Shown here: positions 36,639-48,290 of the stretch, in pieces
How the letters are laid out: the number at the start of each line of letters is the position of its first letter
How positions within the stretch are numbered: the first letter of the stretch is position 1
Source: Prostheceraeus crozeri
Lineage: Eukaryota; Platyhelminthes; Polycladida; Euryleptidae
NCBI GenBank assembly: GCA_907163375.1
Contig: CAJQUW010016881.1
Span: forward strand, 744,001-808,000
Direction of reading: 5' to 3'
Length of the DNA: 64,000 bases
The notes under the pieces: model-generated
What the model saw: the letters and a program-made list of their open reading frames with translations, nothing else
The model's database searches: none
What the model was told of the DNA's origin: nothing
Program-made: the position numbers and the translations under genes

Positions 36639-38005
36639 CACCTGTGAGTCAACAATCAACATTCAATACACAAACTTACACACCGCTTGGGTCAACTATT
36701 CATGCTGGCAACCTTATAGTGCTATGGTGAAGTCGAAATGAACTACAGAACCGTCTAGGTGCTTGTTAGGAAATAAGTAGTTCATCTTTTGCAACAATCT
36801 GACTGACCACTTACAATGCAATTCGACTCAAATTGATTTAAACCAAATCAGCAAAGAACACATGATCACATGATAATTTGATTATATGGAAAATGATGAT
36901 ATAAATCATTATATCAAGGTTTCAGGTACGGGAAGAAAAGCGCTCGCTATGTTGTAAATATTCACTTGAATTCACTTGACATCCACATTTGAACATGCTG
37001 ACGAAGGAGGTCAACAAGTTTCCTACAAAACATTGATGAAATTGGGATTAAAATTGATCAATATTGTGGATAGTTCTGAAATGTCCTTTCAGCTGATTTC
37101 ATACAGATAAACGTGCAATGTTAACTAAATAAATTGAAATTTATATCAGCTTATGGTGTCCGAAATAACAGTCAATAAAATAGGACAAATACAACATTAC
37201 ACTGCAACCCTTATACTCAAGCAAAACTGATTACAATTACTTAGAGTAAGATGAAGCAGGTGAATACTTTTGTGTCTTTCATTACATGAATGAGTATCAT
37301 AAAAGCGTTTCAGAAAAATAGCACTTTAAGTCAATAAAAATATTAATTAAATTTACCAATTAATTTTGTCTATTGACCCATAGTCCTATTTTTTCAAACT
37401 TTATCACAAAGGTCAATGGCGGTTCTTAACTATGAGGGAATATAGATTGCAGTGTTCAACACATCTTTCTATAGATATAATTCCATAAGATGATAGGTGA
37501 ACTAATCGAAGTTTATAATGCAAGTTATATGAAAAGTTTGAATTGAAGAAGTGGATCGTATTCCACAGCTTGGTTTTCTACCTTGATATTCATTGGTAGG
37601 ATGGTACATACATACATCTGCCGGCGACGGAATCGGGTTATTTGGGTCACACTGACTACGGGTCTACTTTTAGCATTTTGATTTTGAAATAGTGAGCTCG
37701 TGCACTCATCTAACCCACATGACAAATTTCTCATTTACTTTTCATCGCATCTGTGAATTACAACTGAAATGACATCTTGCAATAGTAATCATTGTAGGTA
37801 ATTAGTCCTGAAAAGTTTAATGAATTGAAGACTATTGTAATTGAAACAGACAAACAATGAAAATGATCACTTTGTAGCATGAGCACGGCTAAGCATGTCA
37901 AAGACAGAAAGGTTATTCAACAGGAAAATCACCTACATGACTGACCATTGAAGATGAAATTACAAAATCAACTATAGAATCTTTGAAAGAAGCCCTGACT
38001 AGTCA

Positions 38006-38174
38006 TTTTTAGGTTCATAGTTGGAAAGAGTTAGGAGTATTTTGTGATGTTGTTATAATCATTTTTGAATGTTTGTACATAATTTTTCGGCTGCCATCCG
38101 GCGATCATCTTAAGAAATAATTACAACAACATCACAAAATACTCCTGACTCTTTCCAACTATAAACCTAAAAAT
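38006..38174. repeat. inverted-repeat unit with Penelope-type hairpin core
   Basis: Arms of about 55 bp (TTTTAGGTTCATAGTTGGAA... and its complement TTCCAACTATAAACCTAAAA) enclose about 60 bp. Read on the minus strand, the spacer includes GATGATCGCCGGATGGCAGC then CGAAAAA, similar to the hairpin found at Penelope-like termini. Confidence 0.55.
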
Positions 38175-38341
38175 CTTTTAGAGGCATGGTGGAATATGAT
38201 ACTGCTCAAGATCATTTGTAATTGGTTATGAGATCAAACATGCATGAAGCCGATCAATTTTAGAAATTATAAATATATTCATTTCAAAGAACAATAATTC
38301 AGACTTGAGCCGTAAGACAATGAAGTGACCAGTTGACTCAC

Positions 38342-38615
38342 CTTGAGGAGATTCTTGCTGATGCTGTTGTTGTTGGTGATGATTATGATGTTGTTGGTGT
38401 TGTCGGTAAGTGTGGCACCAATCTTCCTCAGCCCTAAACTCTTTCTCCAAATTCTGGAGGACAGATGATACCGATGTGACCGTCTTATACCAGTTAATGC
38501 TCGTCACTAGCAGCTTATGTCTCTCTTCAGCTTGGTAAACGAGAAATTGCCAGCTGGAGGTAATATCCTCCAACTTCTGATGGGCGTCCAATTGTCGATG
38601 GTGAGTTTCTCCAAT
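38342..38615 (-). CDS. trio: trio exon: spectrin repeat end plus His/Gln-rich tract
   Basis: The acceptor is tttcgcag before ATTGGAG and the donor is GTGAGT, leaving one base of a split glycine codon. It encodes IGETHHRQLDAHQKLEDIT, SSWQFL, VTSINWYKTVTSVSSVLQNL and EKEFRAEEDWC. Human TRIO has ASHWQQL, NASVAFYKTSEQVCSVLESL and EQEYKREEDWC at the matching places. After EEDWC comes a low-complexity His/Gln tract of about 20 residues, encoded by CAN repeats, where human TRIO has a short unrelated linker. The tract is a likely length-variable spacer. Confidence 0.92.
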
Positions 38616-39477
38616 CTGCGAAACAGAAACATAGTTACTATCTTCATCTTCAATAATAAACTGTCGCTGCGATCAGTTAGATATCACAGAATGCATTGAT
38701 CATTGAACACTTTTCGCAGTTGCGCAGCACTTTGATTGCAATTCAACATCAAATGGTCACAAATCATCACCATGTATTAAGCTACAGCATAAATTTCAAA
38801 GAGGATCAACATCATCAACAGAGGTTTCACTCCAAATTTGAAATTTTCATCAAATTTAACTTTAATTTACTTGTAACAAACTGAATATTAGCGTGCGCAC
38901 AAAGTTGGACAGCAGTTTCAGCCAACAGATTCTGGCAGGCTAGGAGCACGTCGGTATAGAAAAATGCTTTACGTTATGTTATCTTAACAAGATGAATTGA
39001 TCGTCCTACTATATGGTATAATGGTAGTAGCACCATTAATTCACAACTTTGTAAATATTATCAAAAATCATACTCATCGTGTCTCAGTAAAAAAGACAAG
39101 TTTACTTTGACCGTCGTTGAGAACATCGAGGGCTTTATCTGATCCCCAAATGATGAAGATTTCGCATTTATTCTAAGTGTAAACAATAATTTCTATGCAA
39201 AAGTTGAATTGAAACTTTGATAATCGTCTCAATGAAAAATAGAGCTAAGCTGAAGATACACGAATAACAGGACTTGAACCTATGGCGAAATTGAGCTGCA
39301 GAGGCATCACAGAGGGATCGAGTATCAGCATCACAATCAATGATCAGTAGGCCACTATGGGGATGAGAATATACAGAAGTGAGTAGTGATAGTTAATGGC
39401 CAGTACAGAAGTCTACATGAAGTGAGTTGTGAGAGAGCATTAGTGGAATCACATCATTTGCGGGCGTCGTCACTCAC

Positions 39478-39603
39478 AGATTCCGGTAGGGGTGGAGGCG
39501 GGAGCTTTATATTCATACGACGTCCAGTGCGAAGCATCTCCAATTGATTTTTCATCGGTCGCCAGCTGCGACTACTGTCTGTTTTGTCGCCGTTCACACT
39601 CAA
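39478..39603 (-). CDS. trio: trio extra exon: 42-codon basic/proline-rich insert in a spectrin repeat
   Basis: The acceptor is ttggcag before TTGAGT and the donor is GTGAGT after GAATCT. The frame is open and phase 0 at both ends, so including or skipping it keeps the protein in frame. It encodes LSVNGDKTDSSRSW, then QLEMLRTGRRMNIK and PPPPLPES. No equivalent exists in the human TRIO sequence I remember: the exons on either side align directly to adjacent human residues (AEAMLQ / ANHYD). It therefore looks like a lineage-specific cassette placed in an inter-helix loop. The PPPPLP run could be an SH3 or EVH1 ligand (inference). Confidence 0.72.
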
Positions 39604-41877
39604 CTGCCAATATATCAATACAGCCGTTCATTGCAGATCAAATGCTTTGACTAGGTTTAATGTCAGACATAAAGGTAATTCTCATTTGTTCTGAATTCGT
39701 TTATACAAATAGTACATGCAGAGGTAGGTAGCCATGTGCGCTCTGACTTTGCGTTCCGCGCTGCAGAGAGCATCAACTTTGGCAGAGCGCGCCCAACCCT
39801 GAGAACATTACATGATTCCCTAGATGACATGACGCGATAATCAGTGATATTGTAGTTTAATCCATGGAAGTGGCATGGCTATTTTACCTTGCTCGGCAAA
39901 GGAAATCCATCACAGGGATGGAACTATCAATATACATTCCACTCCAAACTCAGTTAGTTATTGCATCAAGAAGTTATTGCGAAACATCTCGAGAATAAAT
40001 TGAAAACAAGTCGAAGCAAATGTTTGGCAATCGAATCCTACTTTGTCTTAATTTTCCATGTCAAGTTTTTAAATTGATTTAAGACAATTTTGACTTTAGT
40101 TTCAAAGGGTGTTGAATCACTTTATTGTCTGAGGTTCAAAATATGCCGGAACTGTGATAATTACGACCACCTGATGTTTATGTTTCTAGTTGACCTGTTT
40201 CCATGTGATTTGCTCTTGGCAGGCAATGTATTTTGACATCATAATTGCCACTGAGGACTTTTATCTGTCCGAAGTCCCTCCACGTGACGAAATGAAGTTT
40301 GCAAACAGCACAGCTATCAAGACTTTATCTGAATTAGATAACCTACGACTGACCGCAATATCACGTTTACTGATTAAATCATTGCGACTAATGCTATTCC
40401 ATTCTATTATTACTTCGCTAGTACCACTCTCGAAGGGAGGATGCTTATTATAGGAGTTCACCTGAAATGATCCACTGGCTACAGGTCATTTGCAATCTGC
40501 AAGCAACAAACCTGGATCTCAACAAGTCGAAGAAAGTGTCTAAATGCGTGATTGACACCTACGATTTTCAGGAAGTTGAATTGCAAGCTCTAGGAGACTT
40601 TTGACCTAGTGCAACCTTGTCCGCCAAGTTGTCAGCAAAGCCAAAGATACAATGACCACGACCTACTTAACCCAACGACTGGGTCTTGCGGTTCAGCGGT
40701 GCAATGCTGCTGGGAAATTGTCCCAGAAGCCGCTCGTTTTGCGGACTTATGTCGTATGCTCTTCAGCCAAATTTTATAAATAAAGCATACACATAATGAT
40801 AAAAAAAGAATGCTATGGTATTGTCGAGATTTCGAATTTGCTTGTACGCGCGCATTAAGCAACGATTTTACAGCAAACAAGAACGCTGTTTGATTCCATT
40901 TCATAAAAGAACGGACTTCAGAAAGCATAAATGTAAAACAAAAATAACATGAATAAAAAGGTAACGAATAAACGATCAACAATAGAAGCAAAAATCGAAG
41001 TTTTGTCATTTCTTTATTACAGCAATTAACGAAGTGACAAAATAAACAAGGAATAGAACAATTCCACCTGAAGTTTAACTGAAAAAGAAGCAGACAAATG
41101 CAAATTAAGTTTTGATAAGCAACAGTAATAACATTAAATTGATTTCAATCATCTAATCGACCAGATCATTTATCAGGTCCGTAGAATATGCTGAAGGCAA
41201 GTTATAATTCAAATAATGCCTGTATCATAAGGTGTCACAGAAATTGACAACGATGAATAAACAGCTGCTGTGTTTGAAATCACACCGCAATTCGTTAACT
41301 GACGAAAATCTTTATAACGTGCAGCCTTTTCACGGATCTTGATTTATGGCTTAAATCAGCGACTCCCAAAGGCAGTTCCAGAGTACACTCAGGCTCTATG
41401 ATGCTTTTATGCCGACATCCTCGGAGTCGAGCACATGGCCTACGGATCGCTAAGCCAAGTACTTTACCACTGTGTCACAGACACAAATGAAAAACTTACG
41501 TAGTGTGGCAAAAACTACATGTAAATATCATCCAAGAATTGAGAATTTCTGGTGAACTTGGATGCTATTCTGTGCAGAAAAAATAGCAATATTTAGCAGT
41601 TTTCAGAAGTTATAATTTTTTTTCGTTGGCGTCTTGTGACCGAAGTTTTCAGTCAGTGCAAGAAATTGATCAATAAACGAAAAGCAAAACAGAATTTGCG
41701 GAACTCAATCAACATAAATCTCCCGAGCTGGATAGGGCTACGAACTCTTAAGTGCATATAAACGGTGATGGAGGTTGATCTTCATCAGGAATCAATTTCA
41801 AAAATAGCCATGCGCGATCTGATTTGTTTTCATATACATCTCATACAATTCTTATAGTGATGAGGACATATTCTCAC
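39604..41877 (-). other. trio: trio intron, 2.3 kb
   Basis: It holds a SINE copy (41383-41484). A plus-strand open stretch near 40190-40453 and a minus-strand one near 40632-41009 look unremarkable. Confidence 0.55.
41383..41484 (-). mobile_element. tRNA-derived SINE, copy 3 (diverged)
   Basis: The minus strand reads GTGTCTGTGACACAGTGGTA, AAGTACTTGGCTTAGCGATC and later GTGCTCGACTCCGAG, matching the A- and B-box parts of the copies at 3.6 and 18.9 kb with more differences. Confidence 0.5.
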
Positions 41878-42215
41878 CTTCAAAATGCTTTCTGCGCGAG
41901 TGGCACAGTCCATAGCCAATGGATGATAATGCTCTAAAGTTTTCTGAAACTGGGCGTGATCTTGAGCCAATTGCTGAGCTTCGTTGAGGTTATTAGGAAC
42001 AGTGGTGGTCGTTGATAACATTTTTTCACCGTTCCTGATTAACTGCATGACTTGTCGAGTGTCGGCATTCAGTCGTCGCCATTCGATCTCGTTAGCGATC
42101 CGCATTCGGCATTCGTCCATAGTCAAAGTCAGTTCATAGAGTTCAGTGGAGAGACGTGTGATTCTCGATGTAGACATTTCTATTTCAACTTCTCCGTTAG
42201 GAGTTTGCAATTCAC
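41878..42215 (-). CDS. trio: trio exon: spectrin repeat segment (112 codons plus 2 nt)
   Basis: The acceptor is cttgcag; the first two bases complete the glycine codon left by the preceding exon. The donor is GTGAGA after TTGAAG (phase 0). The product includes RLNADTRQVMQLIRNGEKML, then NEAQQLAQDHAQFQKTLEHY and AESILK. Human TRIO has [41 protein letters not shown] and AEAMLQ here, one of the clearest matches in the window. The intron before it is only about 200 bp. Confidence 0.93.
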
Positions 42216-42421
42216 CTGCAAGTAGTAGATAAATACAGTTCAAGTAATGAAATGTGACTAAAACATTTGCTGTACTCATAAAATAAAAGAAGTAGTACGA
42301 CGCAGTAGTTTTACAATTCAGTGACAAAATATGCTCTAGGTTATTCGATAAAGTCATGACAAACATCACAAGCAAGGTTTAGCTATAGAACGAGTTAAAC
42401 TGACTTAATTATCGAACTTAC

Positions 42422-42623
42422 CGGATGGAAAGTTAACACCAACTGATTCAAAAGCAACACTGAGTTCATTTCCTTTCTGCAATACTTCCTCTGCCGTCAC
42501 AACTGAGGTTGAAAACGCCGCATGTTCGGAATCGAGGATTGCAGGGTCAAGCTCAGGATTATCGAATAAGCTTGATATTGCCACAATGTCGTTATTGTGG
42601 AGGCCTGTCGTTGCACTAGCGAC
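42422..42623 (-). CDS. trio: trio exon: spectrin repeat segment (67 codons plus 1 nt)
   Basis: The acceptor is acttttag before GTCGCTAGTG and the donor is GTAAGT; the exon ends with one base of a split glycine codon. It reads VASATTGLHNNDIVAISSL, then DPAILDSEHAAFSTSV, TAEEVLQKGNELSVAFES and NFPS. It replaces human TRIO residues between LRIFERD and LLCDRD, with similar length but low identity apart from the hydrophobic spacing. Support comes from the flanking exons, correct phase and an uninterrupted frame. This is the least conserved of the spectrin exons. Confidence 0.85.
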
Positions 42624-43465
42624 CTAAAAGTCAGAGAAATTGGATTTATACACCAGCCAAACCAGTACTGTACAATAACATGACTGAATGAATCAGAATT
42701 ATTCAAAATCTTCAAAGAATCAATATGTTGACAGAAGACTAAAAATTTTCTGATTTTCCTGCAGCTTTGTTACTTTCATTTCCTGTTGATACGACGACAT
42801 TTATCATCACAGCAGCTGTGATTTTCACGTTGCCATGACAGCGTCTGTTTAGTGTCAGCTGCAGATCACATGACTGTCAGCTGATTTGAGATCAGAAATC
42901 CGCTGCGATCAATCTTACTATGTCAGTGCAATACTTCTCCTAGTCTCCTAGCTAAAGCGCGCAATGCGCTGGGGATAAAACATTTAGTAAACTGAATAGT
43001 CAGGGAATATTTTCCCACCAACTCTTAGTGCGATTGAGTAGAACTGACAGCTACGCATTAATGGAAGTCACGCTGTGTTTCTTAAAACCGGTGTCCATTA
43101 AAGACATCTTCGGACAGCCAACCGTTAAACAGACAATATTCATTTTTCGGAAGTAATTTTTGATTATGAAACAGCGACTTCTGTTAGTTGCTTGCAAGTC
43201 TCAGTGTCCCATGACTAAGAATGAATCATATATCCTCATACTCGTTATTCAATATCTAGAGAGATGAAATCAACACTGATACTCGGCCGCAGACAAGGCC
43301 TCTTTTTTCAGATTCGTGGAATCCTTTGAAACATCCATCTTCGCAATCATCTGCTACGTTTTACAGTACCTTAACCTTGTTAAATGTAGTCTACACAGAT
43401 GCAATTTACCAAGACAAGTACACAGGATTTCATTGCGCATCTGTTATAAGATTGCTGTGAATACT

Positions 43466-43623
43466 ATGCTTGTATACTTGCAGATCTTTATACAAAAATA
43501 TATTGAAAGTATATACATGTTCATTATTTGTACTGCATAGTAAGTATTTTGTTTTGGAAAAAAACTTAATATACACTTAATAATATACCTTTTGTATAAA
43601 TATCTGCAAGCATGCAAGTACAT
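43466..43623. mobile_element. short palindromic MITE
   Basis: ATGCTTGTATACTTGCAGAT (43466) and ATATCTGCAAGCATGCAAGT (43601) face each other as inverted ends of about 35 bp, and the AT-rich interior has no frame. The right end runs into the tandem array beside it. Confidence 0.5.
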
Positions 43624-43714
43624 ATTAAGTACATAGTAAGTTTATCATGACGACCAAGTACATATTAAGTACATAGTAAGTGTATCATGACGACCAAGTA
43701 CATATTAAATATAT
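43616..43714. repeat. tandem repeat, 40-bp unit, about 2.5 copies
   Basis: AAGTACATATTAAGTACATA, GTAAGT, then ATCATGACGACC repeats at 43616, 43656 and 43696 with one base difference between the first two units. Confidence 0.85.
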
Positions 43715-43904
43715 TCACCAAACATAGTGACCAACGTGTTGAGCAACATTGTTTTGCAAGTTCATTCTTGATAACTTTGGAGGTACTCTACTGTCCTCAC
43801 AATGCTACCGATACACCTAGGCGACTTGCCGAAGCATGCAAAGCTGAGTTCAAACGATCTGAGCTTCATAAAAGCCTAGCAGTTATATCAAAATTACTAC
43901 TCAC

Positions 43905-44318
43905 GTCGGCTTCATACAGTCGAAGTTGGAGACACAGATCTAGACGAAGTTGATGTTCTTGAAGCAAATCCTCCATCAACACTCTCTCTTCGTCCATTTT
44001 CGCCAGGATGTCTCGCAAATGCAATCTCTCTTCTTCTTCCACTACCAGACCGAGCAGAGCTTCTCCATCATCCATATCCCGAGCTGCAGCAGTCAATAGA
44101 GAGTCACGTTGAGAGTGAAAGCTCAGGAGAGCCTCTTCAACACCTTCAATACTTGGCGGTAACAACTCATCAGGGCTATAGAGCATGCGTGCAGATCCCA
44201 TCCAGTCCAATAACTCCTTCATATGAGAGTAAAACGCACAGGCGAGATCAAGGAGTTCTCGACGCTCCACCATTGCAGATGTAAAGCCAGTAATCCTGCG
44301 CTGAAGTTCCGTGGCATC
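43905..44318 (-). CDS. trio: trio exon: spectrin repeat segment (138 codons)
   Basis: The acceptor is tccttag before GATGCC and the donor is GTGAGT after GAC, phase 0 at both ends. It encodes DATELQRRITGF, VERRELLDLA, then a repeat ending LCLQLRLYEAD. Human TRIO has AAHQLEDRIQDF, VEQRKILLDMS and LFLQLRIFERD at the same places. The start is set by the acceptor, 15 codons upstream of the first ATG in the frame. Acidic helices (EEEERLHLRD, MDEERVLMEDL) fit the surface of spectrin repeats. Confidence 0.92.
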
Positions 44319-46418
44319 CTAAGGATAGAGAAACATGGGAATCAGTAACAAGGTGCAATTAACCTCAGAAATTTTCAGTTTCATCATCATATCAACAGTA
44401 GATCCCGCCAAGGTATAGAGAGAAAATATTTTAGGTCTTCAACTTTATGCTGAGAGTCGATTGGTCGAAAGTCTTGGCAATCGCTCGTCGACGTACCAAC
44501 TGGGAAATTGTACAATACAGATGAAGCCTTAATTTTAGGAACGCAAACGTCTAAAAAAAAGTCAGTTGGATGAATACGATGGCCAGCAAGGGTTGCGTTT
44601 TGAATTATTGACGATTTCATGAAATTCATATGCTGTATTCTGCATCGATCAGAAATGTCAATAGAACATTGTAATTTCATTACACAGTTTCACAGTGATA
44701 CGAATTGATCGAGAATTCTATTCTCATCTGCATCTTGTCATATATTTCTGTAAATGCCTACAGTGTCTGGTATTTACCAAAAAACGTCTAGAAAGCTTCA
44801 CTACGTAAGAGTTATTCGTCTTCAATTTTTCGAAGGTCCTTGAAATCAAAAGCACACGACAATTTGAAGCTACGAGTATGTTATACTGAACTATCATGTC
44901 ATCGGAAATGAGAATAAAGTGACTAAGAAATGTCCACCTACATGCTCAGATGATGTACAAGCTGTGTTTTCAGAATAGCGCATCCTGCATAAACACAATC
45001 TGCAGATAAATCTGAAAATTAGCTGATACACACGCCATTCTTGACTCAATTAACAAGAAAAGCAGCTCATCACTCGAAACAAACTTTTCTTTCACACCAT
45101 GCACATTGAGAATCGCGTTGGTATTTACAAGTTTATAAATTGAAGGAGAAATGTTGCATATATGACAATGAAATATTGTATCGATAAATTGCTTTCACTT
45201 AGCTATGAATCTGAGTGTTGTAGACTCTAAATAAATGAATCTTAGGATACTCCAAATATGAAGAAAAACAATTATCGATTACTGTTCGTAAATTTTCGAG
45301 AAACTCTTAACTATAAGGAAAATTTTTCTTCACCTCATCTAAATAACTAGAAATTCGCTTTGTTTTTACAAAAGATGGCAAATTGAGATTCGTTCACTCA
45401 TTCCTCATTAGCTACAGTTGACGGAAGTTTCGATAATGAGAAGGAAAAGTTGTTAATGGGATCTCAAGTACATTCACACATTTATGGAATCATTCAGATC
45501 CTTTAAATATCTTCAAGAATGGAAATGCAAATACTCTTCTTTATAAGGGCATTTAATTCACATCGACATTTCATCATCGTCATAGAAAATTGTATCATAA
45601 CTTTGTCTGTCCACAAATTAACACGTCGAGATGAGTCTGAGTCTTCATGGTGCGTTAGATCGAGGGGACTTTCGCATTTGCATCAAGGCATTTCTTGATC
45701 TTTCTTCATAATAAAAGTTGTGGTGATTTTTTCAAAGCACGAAATATAAAAACTACTCGTGAATGTGTGATGTCGATTTAATGCGCAAATGCCTGTGTGG
45801 ACGACTAAATCTGAATCTCCTAGATGCAACTTTGCATGGCATGGAGGCATTTTGACACCAAATTATTTGGATCACGAAATTGATCCAAATTATCCAAGCC
45901 TTAGCCCTAGAACTATATTGGTCGCCATTTACTTGACAACGGATGTGACCTCTCAGATGTCAGAGAGCGTTTTACGATTTTGTGTAGATTCGATGCAGCT
46001 AGAAGTGCACTTTGCTTCATGGAACCTCTTGCCATACAAACGATTGCTGCTGACGTGCGTTCAGAAGCAGTTCGTGACTGGCCTTGGGTTAGCATGGAAA
46101 TAGCTTTGCTGTCCACTTACCGTCTTTATTATTGTCCTCGCCTGATATTGTACGTTATTCAGTTATGTTCTTGTGATTAACACCAGTTCCGCGTCAACAC
46201 ACGACTTGTAGCGGACGAGAGGCCTCGTCTTCTGATTTTATTTGTTACTTCAATTGTCTTAAAATATGTGAATCGGTCCACTGATCTTACTTTTCTGCCC
46301 AAATTATCAATCAAACTGTCAGTTGTGCTTTAATTATGACACACGAGTTCAATCTTGTGTTCTAGAGCATTTTGAAATTCATCCGAAAAAGCATTCACAA
46401 TTTTAAAATAAGAGTTTT

Positions 46419-46659
46419 CGGTTATGCTTCCAGATGGAAAAATAAGACCAATTTTCTATAAATTACATGTATGTATTGCCAACGCTTCGGACGTTCGTCC
46501 GTTCTCAAGGCACAGCGAAATATGGACGACAAAAATATGTCATATTTTCCAACTTCTTTGTGTCTTGACAAAGGACGAACGTCCGAAACGTCGGCAATAT
46601 ATGCATGCATATAATTCGAGAAAATTGGCCTTATTATTGTATCTGGAGGCATCACCGGA
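46419..46659. repeat. inverted pair of Penelope-type terminal fragments
   Basis: Two arms of about 95 bp (46419-46514 and 46560-46659) are inverted and about 80% alike. Each carries the hairpin GGACGAACGTCC; the right arm reads TTGACAAAGGACGAACGTCC then GAAACGTC, the layout seen at Penelope-like element termini. Confidence 0.6.
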
Positions 46660-46796
46660 AACTCTCATTTCCAAATCATATTCCAATGTGTGAATCATAT
46701 TTTAATGTGATTCATAATTTTATAATTTTGTATAATTTAAATATAATAATATAATTTTATAATTTTAATGTGAATCATATTCCACATGTCATTATT

Positions 46797-46907
46797 ACCA
46801 CAGTCAATCCGCTTAATTGGGGCATGTATGTTGATCGGGTGCCCAAGCATTGTCACATGTTTTTGGAAAACAAAAGTCGCCCCAATAAAGCGGGATTGAT
46901 CGTATTT
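46797..46907. mobile_element. pogo/Tigger-like mini-MITE
   Basis: CAGTCAATCCGCTTAATTGG at the left and its near complement CCAATAAAGCGGGATTGATCG at the right form inverted ends of about 24 bp around a 60-bp core. The TA duplication is not certain. Confidence 0.5.
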
Positions 46908-47383
46908 ACTAATGAGTATTGATATAATATGATTGTCTATTATCGCAGGGCGTCAAGTTAATAGGAATAGACAAAAAATAGGAAAAAATAGGAACGCCTA
47001 AAAAATAGGAAAAAATAGGAATCACGCAAAAAAAATAGGAAATAATAGGAATTTTTCAAGATAAGTTGAATAACAAACAAAAAACAATACTTTCACGTGG
47101 ATCGAATCTTCAAATGTTTACATGGACTCATAAATCATATGTACATGAATGGAAATTGTTGAAAAAGCGAGAGCAGGCGTTTTATTGCGAACATGTATTA
47201 ATGTAAGAAAACAATCGCTTTCATTGCTAGTGCGCGACGCCATGTATGAAGGAAACTGTCCATAATTAGAATCAAGATTATTTGTTTGATACAATCAACC
47301 CTATTTGATCCGGTTCGCACGTTAATGCAATTTCAGTGATAGATAAGACATGCGTTAACTCGAGTTTTCAAACTAAACATCGT

Positions 47384-48290
47384 TCACTGATCATCCTGAT
47401 CTTCCAGTATCATTATCTTATTAGATGACAAAGCCTTGTCAAGCAGTTTGCGCTTTTTCTTTTCATTTTTTCTCTTCTTATTTGTTATCTCATCTAACTG
47501 CTTCATTGCTGCTTCCCGTTTCTGATTTGCTGTTTCAAACATCATGGTAACTACTTTCATGCTAAATGTTTCAATACTTTTCTTACCATCGACCGCACTA
47601 TTCAGTTTCGCAGTTGCATCTTTCATAAGCTCGTCAGCTGCTTTCAATTCTTCTCTAGCCTTATTTTCTTCTTGATGTAAACCCTTTTCTTTTTCCGTTA
47701 CTGCAATTTTCTTACGTAACAGCTGTTCCTTTTCTCTTTGTACACTCGCTGGCAACTCGGCGGATTTTTCATTTTCATCTTTCTTTCGTTGATGTTCCGC
47801 CTTTTCTCGTTCTTGGTTTTCTTTATATGCTGCATGAGCATACCGTACTGCCCGTTTCAGCTCCTGTGATATAGGAATGGCTTCCGGTCTACAAAAATCG
47901 GGATCAAAGAACCTGACAGCGTCTTTTACAACATGAAGTCCAACGATGGTCTTTTCGCCGAGAGACGTCCTTTCTTGTGTAACGATGCGGGAGTTGATAG
48001 AGAGACTTCTTTCACTATCAGCGTTTGTTTGCCCTAAAACTAAAGCAGATTTTATCACAATAGGAAGGACTCTGTATTTCAAGTTACCATCAGCTGCTTT
48101 TAGTTGAAAAATACCATTCCAAAACATTTCTATTCTGTCACTTGGGTCGTAAATCGGCACATTATTGTCAGATTGATAAAGCTTCCATTCGTCAAGCAGT
48201 TCATTCACGTCAACTTCAGGTTGCAAAGCCTTGCTTATTTCTTGAATGAAAACTGTACTTACTTCATCCTTCTTTTTTAAAGGATTTACA
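47384..48290 (-). CDS. hAT-like transposase, C-terminal dimerisation part plus coiled coil
   Basis: In a frame shifted by one relative to the upstream part, and open from about 48290, this reads NPLKKKDEVSTVFIQEI and later GQTNADSERSLSINSRIVTQ, the hAT C-terminal dimerisation motif. A Lys/Glu-rich coiled coil of about 150 residues follows, ending KIMILEDQDDQ, longer than the usual hAT tail. The two parts are separated by a single frameshift near 48290, or possibly a small intron. Without an ATG at the junction, this part is not likely to be translated alone. Confidence 0.75.

Larger units (their letters stand above)
34182..38341 (-). other. trio: trio intron, 4.2 kb
   Basis: It contains the second hAT MITE (35616-36106), a plus-strand coding-like frame (36460-36638) and an inverted-repeat unit (38006-38174). 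Nothing else stands out in 34.2-35.6 kb or 36.7-38.0 kb. Confidence 0.6.

Noticed and set aside
40190-40453. Plus-strand 87-codon frame as a nested gene
   Set aside because: The opposite strand is also open, composition is ordinary and no domain is seen.
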